From positions 1 through 49,187 of the forward strand of contig DATBHW010000025.1 of the NCBI GenBank assembly GCA_036557285.1: 49,187 bases of DNA, written 5' to 3'. The position numbers and the translations under genes were made by a program. The notes below the pieces were generated by a model. That model worked only from the letters and a program-made list of their open reading frames with translations. It had not been told where the DNA came from and searched no databases. Shown piece by piece: positions 45,322 to 49,187 of the stretch (position 1 is its first letter; the number at the start of each line of letters is the position of its first letter). Source of the DNA: Ktedonobacterales bacterium. GTDB taxonomy: Bacteria > Chloroflexota > Ktedonobacteria > Ktedonobacterales > DATBGS01.

Positions 45322-45936
45322 ATGTCCGTGTCTTCCCCTTCTCCTCGATGTGAGGAAGTCCTCACCTTGGCACGCCAGTTGGGGGTACTCCGTTCTCGTG
45401 ATCTAGCCGCGCATGGCCTGGCCCGCGAACATCTGCGTCGGCTTGTCCAGGCCGGGCATCTCCAGCAGATTGAGCGGGGCTTCTATCACCTTCCTGCTGT
45501 TGATCAGTCCGAGCACTCCCCGCTCGTCGAAGTGGCCGGGCGCGTCCCGGCAGGAGTGGTCTGTTTGCATTCGGCTTTGGCTTTTCATCATCTCACGACT
45601 CAGGCGCCGAGAGAAGTGTGGCTGGCTCTGGAGCGGGATACCTACCAGCCCCGCGTCACATGGTGGCCGCTCCACATCGTTCGCTTCTCTGGATTGGCCT
45701 GGACTTTCGGGATGCAAGCGCATCAGGTGGAAGGGATACCAATCCAGGTGTATTCCCCCGCCAAAACCGTGGCGGATTGCTTCAAGTTTCGCTATAAACT
45801 TGGGTGGCATGTTGCGGTAGAGGCTTTGCGCGAGACGTGGCGCGCTCGGCGAGCGACACTAAGCGAGCTCTGGGAGGCTGCCCAGGTGTGCCGGGTCACC
45901 AGTGTGATGGGCCCGTATCTCGAAATCCTGGGGTGA
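45322..45936 (+). CDS. abiEi: AbiEi-type (type IV) antitoxin family protein
   Basis: 204 residues. Winged-helix start (CEEVLTLARQLGVLRSRDLAAHGLAREHLRRLVQ in part, ending GHLQQIERGFYHLP), then VCLHSALAFHHLTTQ and the family's YSPAKTVADCFKFRYKLG. AbiEi normally neutralises the nucleotidyltransferase AbiEii encoded next door. No such gene follows. ATG 45322 has GGAGG 11 bases upstream; GTG 45304 is an alternative. Confidence 0.8.
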   Translation: MSVSSPSPRCEEVLTLARQLGVLRSRDLAAHGLAREHLRRLVQAGHLQQIERGFYHLPAVDQSEHSPLVEVAGRVPAGVVCLHSALAFHHLTTQAPREVWLALERDTYQPRVTWWPLHIVRFSGLAWTFGMQAHQVEGIPIQVYSPAKTVADCFKFRYKLGWHVAVEALRETWRARRATLSELWEAAQVCRVTSVMGPYLEILG

Positions 45937-46133
45937 GCCACTCGCCCCAGGAATAAGCTGATACAGGGTTGTTCATGAGCAAGCCTCTGGATCAATTATT
46001 ATTCAGCCTGCCTTCACCTATGTCGTGTTCAGACCTGCCCTCCTGCTGGGCTGAACGAGCGAGAAGCCATATGCCGTTTCGGTTCTGCTATACTAAAAGC
46101 TAAAGCGTCAGCCACCAGGTAAAAGGGGAGCTT

Positions 46134-46727
46134 ATGACCACCCTTGAGCAAGCTATTCAGACGTTGCTCGATACCAGAGCTGCCGACCTCGTGCGCTTCG
46201 CCTGGGGCCAGAAGGGCACGACCTTTCAGAAAGCGCTTCCTCCCCTGCCCGTCTTTGATGCGCAGGTGGTCGTTTCCCATCTCTGCCGGGTGCAGCATGG
46301 ACACAACATTGGTCTGGTGCATCTGCAGATGCAGGCAACGCCCAATCCACTGCTCTCTGAGTCGATCTTTGAACAGGGAAGCGGAGTCTGGTGTGAAACC
46401 CATCTGCCCGTCCTCTCGACACTCTACTGGCTCGCCAAGGGGCATGCCCCGCCCTCTTCACCTTATCAGTGGATGGTCGATGGCCGTCCAATGCTGCAAT
46501 GGTTCTTTCGCATCATCGACATTACCAGCTTGTCGGCTGCGACCCTCCTGCACTCGGAACTCCCAGGCTTACTCCCACTGATCCCTTTCACACAGGATGC
46601 AGATAGCAAGACCATTGAACGCGCCAGGCAACAACTGCCAACGGCCTTACCAAGAAAGCAAATTGAGCAACTGGAAACCTTACTCCTGTTCTTCTGGGAG
46701 TATGTTCAAAGGAGCTCCACAGATTAA
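46134..46727 (+). CDS. Rpn/PD-(D/E)XK-like protein, degenerate
   Basis: 197 residues. Pattern NIGLVHLQMQATPNPLLSE, then SPYQWMVDGRPMLQWFFRIIDI and LPGLLPLIPFTQDA, close to the Rpn/DUF4351-type nuclease-like proteins common in cyanobacteria and Ktedonobacteria. The usual ExQ pair of the core (IEFQ) reads LQMQ here, so the metal-binding Glu is missing. May be inactive or a regulator. RBS AAAGGGGAG. Confidence 0.5.
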   Translation: MTTLEQAIQTLLDTRAADLVRFAWGQKGTTFQKALPPLPVFDAQVVVSHLCRVQHGHNIGLVHLQMQATPNPLLSESIFEQGSGVWCETHLPVLSTLYWLAKGHAPPSSPYQWMVDGRPMLQWFFRIIDITSLSAATLLHSELPGLLPLIPFTQDADSKTIERARQQLPTALPRKQIEQLETLLLFFWEYVQRSSTD

Positions 46728-46910
46728 TATTGGCTGCTAAGTAGGGAGAGGTGGTGTAAAGCTTCCTCAGACATGAATGCCTGGTCATCTACGACTAGGG
46801 CTTTCCTTGCCAGCTTCCTTCATGGCCTCGCTAGTGTGTCGTGCCGTCTTATTATTCCTGTTACATCTTACATTCAATTGCCCCTGTTTTTGCTGGATGC
46901 TTCAGCCTGC

Positions 46911-46973
46911 TTCAGCTATGCTTTGGATAGCTGAAACGCACCGTGCATTGGCGAGTGCTCGCCAATGCACGGT
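46911..46973 (+). promoter_or_regulatory. Two consecutive hairpins, one a perfect 34-bp palindrome
   Basis: TTCAGCTAT/ATAGCTGAA (46911-46935), then ACCGTGCATTGGCGAG (46940-46955) perfectly paired with 46958-46973 around TG. They end 35 bp before the small membrane gene. Possible regulatory or recombination site. Confidence 0.6.
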
Positions 46974-47007
46974 ATCCAGCAGATTCCTTAATAGAAAGGA
47001 GGGGGCA

Positions 47008-47151
47008 ATGATGAGGAATCGATACAACCGCACTGCCGGCCACCATTCCAGCGGGTCGGGAGAGGCCGCTCTCAAGCTGATACTCTTCCTGGCGTTGTCC
47101 ATCGGGGTACAAGTGCTGGTCAGTGCTCTGAATCGGCGCCTATCGTCCTAG
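47008..47151 (+). CDS. 47-residue single-pass membrane protein
   Basis: MMRNRYNRTAGHHSSGSGE is a polar basic lead, then one helix ALKLILFLALSIGVQVLVSAL and a basic end. AAAGGAGGGGG before ATG 47008 is the best RBS in this region. The TAG stop sits at the IS630 insertion; the two joined flanks would still read TAG, so the insertion spared the gene. Small membrane toxin or regulator are possibilities; nothing decides. Confidence 0.6.
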   Translation: MMRNRYNRTAGHHSSGSGEAALKLILFLALSIGVQVLVSALNRRLSS

Positions 47152-48339
47152 TGCATTTCCACCAAAGGTGATGGCGAATGTGGTATACTACAGGGCATGA
47201 GACCCCCCATTTTTACCCGACCTTTCACCCCAGACGAGCAGCATCAGATCCAGGCTGGGTTGCGTTCGTCCGATGCGTTTGTGCTGCGTCGCAGCCAGAT
47301 TTTGCTGGCCTCGGCCCGTGGCGAGCGCGCTCCGGTCATCGCTCGCCAACTCAGCTGCGACGACCAGACCGTGCGCAATGTGATCCACGAGTTCAATACG
47401 ACGGGCCTGACGGTCTTCCAGGAAGGCTCCTCTCGCCCGCACCGCCTGCGCACGACCTTCTCCGAGGAAGCCGCACAGCAGGTAAGAGCTCTGGTGCATC
47501 GCAGTCCCCACGACTTCGACAAAGCGAGCGGGCTGTGGACCTTAGACCTGGTGGCCCAGGTCAGTTTCGAGCAGGGACTGACGAGCACGCTCGTGTCCGA
47601 CGAGAGTATCCGCCGTCTGATCAAACGCTTAGGCCTCAACTGGAAGCGGGCCAAACACTGGATCACCAGCCCCGACCCGCAGTACCTGGTAAAAAAAACG
47701 CCCGAGACCGTTTGATTGCTTGGGCCAGTCACCAGCCCACCTGGGCGATCGGCTTTGGTGATGAAGTCTGGTGGAGCCGCTTTGCGCTGCCTCAGGCGCA
47801 TGCCTGGCAAAGTCCGGACCACCCCGTGCGGTTGGTCGAACAAGCCTGGCGCAAGGATGACCCTGACCCCAAAGCGCTGGCCTGCTACGGGGTCCTGTGG
47901 CAGCAGGGAACCCCCGAAGACCCCGACCGCTCGCAGATCTGGCTGCGCTTCGTGACCGGACGGCCGGTCAGCGCGATCACCAGTCAGTTCTTGGACTGGT
48001 GCTGCCAGCGACTGCACCAGCAAGGGAAGACCCATTGGCTCTTGATCTGGGACAATGCCTCCTGGCATAAGAGCCAGGCGGTGCGGAGGTGGATACGGGC
48101 GCACCATCAGCAGGTCAAGCAAGCGGGCAAAGGGGTACGCATCCTGCCCTTCCTGTTGCCGACGCAAAGCCCCTGGCTCAATCCGATTGAACCCAAGTGG
48201 GTGCATGCCAAGCGCAACGTGGTGGAGCTTGACGGCCTGCTGTCGGCTCGCCAATTGGCGGAACGCATCTGTGCTTACTTTGACTGCTCGTATGAACCCC
48301 ATCTCATCATCTCCGAACAGGTCGCGTGATTATGCACTA
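47149..48339 (+). mobile_element. IS630-family insertion sequence
   Basis: Flanked by the TA target duplication (47149-47150, 48338-48339) with short inverted ends TAGTGCAT / ATGCACTA. Carries one transposase reading through a -1 frameshift. About 1.19 kb, normal size. Confidence 0.85.
47197..48329 (+). CDS. IS630 transposase (two frames, -1 frameshift)
   Basis: The first part (47197-47715) carries the HTH region (VIARQLSCDDQTVRNVIHEF). The catalytic part continues in the -1 frame: FGDEVWWSRF (Asp), LIWDNASWHKS (Asp) and LLPTQSPWLNPIEPKW (Glu), the DDE triad of IS630/Tc1. A run of eight A (47691-47698) precedes the first-frame stop and suits programmed -1 slippage, known in many IS630 elements. 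An ordinary frameshift mutation is the alternative. Confidence 0.85.
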
Positions 48340-48350
48340 GTGACACTGGC

Positions 48351-48382
48351 TTGCGGGAGGCAGCGAAAGCTGCCTCCCGCAA
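48351..48382 (+). terminator. Perfect 14-bp stem with GAAA loop
   Basis: TTGCGGGAGGCAGC (48351-48364), GAAA, and the complement to 48382. Before the IS630 insertion it lay 12 bp after the small membrane gene's stop, as its terminator. No U-run. Confidence 0.65.
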
Positions 48383-48482
48383 CCTTGATAACGCGAAAGG
48401 GGATGCATGTTGCAGGAATGTATGAAATATAGGGAGCAGAAGGAGGTCGGAAGAGTTTCTCTGCTCTCAACACGAGGATACG

Positions 48483-48686
48483 ATGATAGCATCTACGAGC
48501 TTGCCCAGGTGCTATACTAAAGCTCAATTGTTGGAAGAAGCGCGAGCACGACACTATCCAGTGACGGAACGCTTGCTCACTGATTGGGTTGAACGAGGTT
48601 TGCTGGGGAGGCCAGAACGGCATGGTCAGGGGCGGAAAAAGGGCATAGGCGCCTGGTGGTCACGCCAGTACGCTTCCAGCCAGTAG
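48483..48686 (+). pseudogene. Truncated MerR-like HTH protein
   Basis: 67 codons. YTKAQLLEEARARHYPVTER, LLTDWVERGLLG and HGQGRKKGIGAWW match a MerR-like HTH family common in this group. After about residue 60 (nt 48663) the sequence enters an IS fragment on the other strand and the frame closes; the usual C-terminal part is gone. Confidence 0.55.
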
Positions 48687-48890
48687 CGGTGCGCGCAGTT
48701 TGGTGGCATGTCCATGTCGCCCATCGATCAGGGCCGCCTCGCCCTCGGTACGCACCCGCTTGAGGAAGTGGTAGGCCGTGGAACGGCTGATCCGCAGGCC
48801 CGCAGCGGCCACCGCTTCGTGCCAGGGCTGCCCCTGGAGCATGTGTTTCACCGCCTGCATCTTAGCTGACCGGTATGCTGCTGCCTGCAT
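48660..48890 (-). pseudogene. Transposase 5' fragment (HTH part only)
   Basis: MQAAAYRSAKMQAVKHMLQG, then SRSTAYHFLKRVRTEGEAAL and DGRHGHATKLR, the N-terminal HTH of an IS transposase. It ends abruptly at the HTH-gene junction, with no DDE domain left. Confidence 0.6.
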
Positions 48891-49041
48891 CGCGGCGCTC
48901 CCTTCATTGGGTTAGACGGTTCTCTTGCCTCGCGCAGGATACCAGATTGGTGCGTCCGAGTCTAGCTGCACACTTTAGCAGATGGGCAGACTCCCTGAGA
49001 CACCTTTGACAAATTGGAGTTCTTGAAAGCGTTGGTGCATA

Positions 49042-49080
49042 TGGACCTAAGTGGTCCATCCGGTAAGTATCTGCTATAAT
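49042..49080 (+). promoter_or_regulatory. Inverted repeat and -10 box of the edge IS630
   Basis: TGGACC/GGTCCA (49042-49047, 49053-49058), then TATAAT at 49075-49080 before the next transposase start. The stretch 48891-49041 holds no gene. Confidence 0.5.
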
Positions 49081-49108
49081 ACGGGCATCTGCTTGCTGGA
49101 GGTGCCCG

Positions 49109-49187
49109 ATGCCCCGTCCCCTGCCCACACGTGACCTGACGCCCGAGGAACGCGCTGACCTCGAACACCTGACCCGCTCCCGAACAG
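49109..49187 (+). CDS. IS630-family transposase, partial at window edge
   Basis: The 26 codons visible (PRPLPTRDLTPEERADLE, then HLTRSRT) are the usual IS630 N-terminus. GGAGG lies eight bases before the ATG. The gene continues past the window. Confidence 0.7.
   Translation, partial: MPRPLPTRDLTPEERADLEHLTRSRT

Noticed and set aside
45975-46103. 42-codon frame after abiEi, considered as a toxin
   Set aside because: Far too short for AbiEii and shows no nucleotidyltransferase motif.
49042-49058. TGGACC...GGTCCA considered as the far Tn7-like end
   Set aside because: It does not match the TTAGACCA repeat unit and stands alone before an IS630 gene.
42286-49187. CRISPR array or Cas genes associated with the Tn7-like element
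   Set aside because: No regularly spaced direct repeats and no Cas motifs were seen on either strand.

Overview
The window is high-GC chromosomal DNA from a bacterium that is most likely a member of the Chloroflexota, class Ktedonobacteria. This placement is an inference from gene content: a GerW/YtfJ-type spore protein, BrnT/BrnA, many TnpB and IS630 elements, Y/Q/P-rich DUF4870 proteins and a Tn7-like element. No rRNA is present to confirm it.

Layout. 0-2.5 kb: a hypothetical DUF6081-like protein and a coupled MenA-like prenyltransferase / FMN-binding oxidase pair, all on the minus strand. 2.6-4.1 kb: a complete IS200/IS605-type TnpB element in which a ribbon-helix-helix (RHH) protein takes the place of TnpA. 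4.2-9.5 kb: a cell-surface glycan block (dehydrogenase, acyltransferase, aminotransferase, GT2, flippase-like membrane protein), punctuated by three related small inverted-repeat elements. 9.5-12.5 kb: an RMD1/DUF155 protein, a BrnT/BrnA toxin-antitoxin pair and a radical SAM protein carrying a 210-nt in-frame repeat insertion. 13.0-14.5 kb: a second RHH-TnpB element. 14.5-24.2 kb: housekeeping and surface genes (panC, HIT hydrolase, PcrA/UvrD helicase, alpha/beta hydrolase, GT4, SDR, DUF4870 pair). 24.4-30.0 kb: the tig-clpX-lon protein quality-control cluster, without clpP. 30.3-30.5 kb: tRNA-Gly and tRNA-Leu. 30.8-35.2 kb: an M42 peptidase, a cupredoxin-like lipoprotein, small proteins and a GerW-type spore gene, with a deleted TnpB-element remnant at its edge.

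35.7-35.9 kb holds tRNA-Val and tRNA-Pro. Eighteen bases after tRNA-Pro a Tn7-like transposon begins. Three tandem TnsB-type repeats mark its end, followed by tniQ, a fused tnsA-tnsB, tnsC and a longer tnsD-like tniQ (36.1-42.3 kb). No Cas gene or CRISPR array is visible. The TnsA-like half lacks the expected catalytic lysine, while the TnsB DDE residues are all present. The opposite transposon end was not found, so the element may run beyond the window or have lost that end. The following 42.3-49.2 kb looks like cargo or an accessory island: two related XRE regulators, a proline-rich ParB-like protein, an AbiEi-type antitoxin without an obvious toxin, an Rpn-like nuclease relative, a 47-residue membrane protein bracketed by strong hairpins, an IS630 needing a -1 frameshift, and broken IS and HTH pieces up to the window edge.

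The main signals worth pursuing are the tRNA-Pro-associated TnsAB/TniQ/TnsD transposon, the repeated leaderless RHH-TnpB arrangement, and the small GC-rich repeats that enter genes in frame or supply their stop codons.
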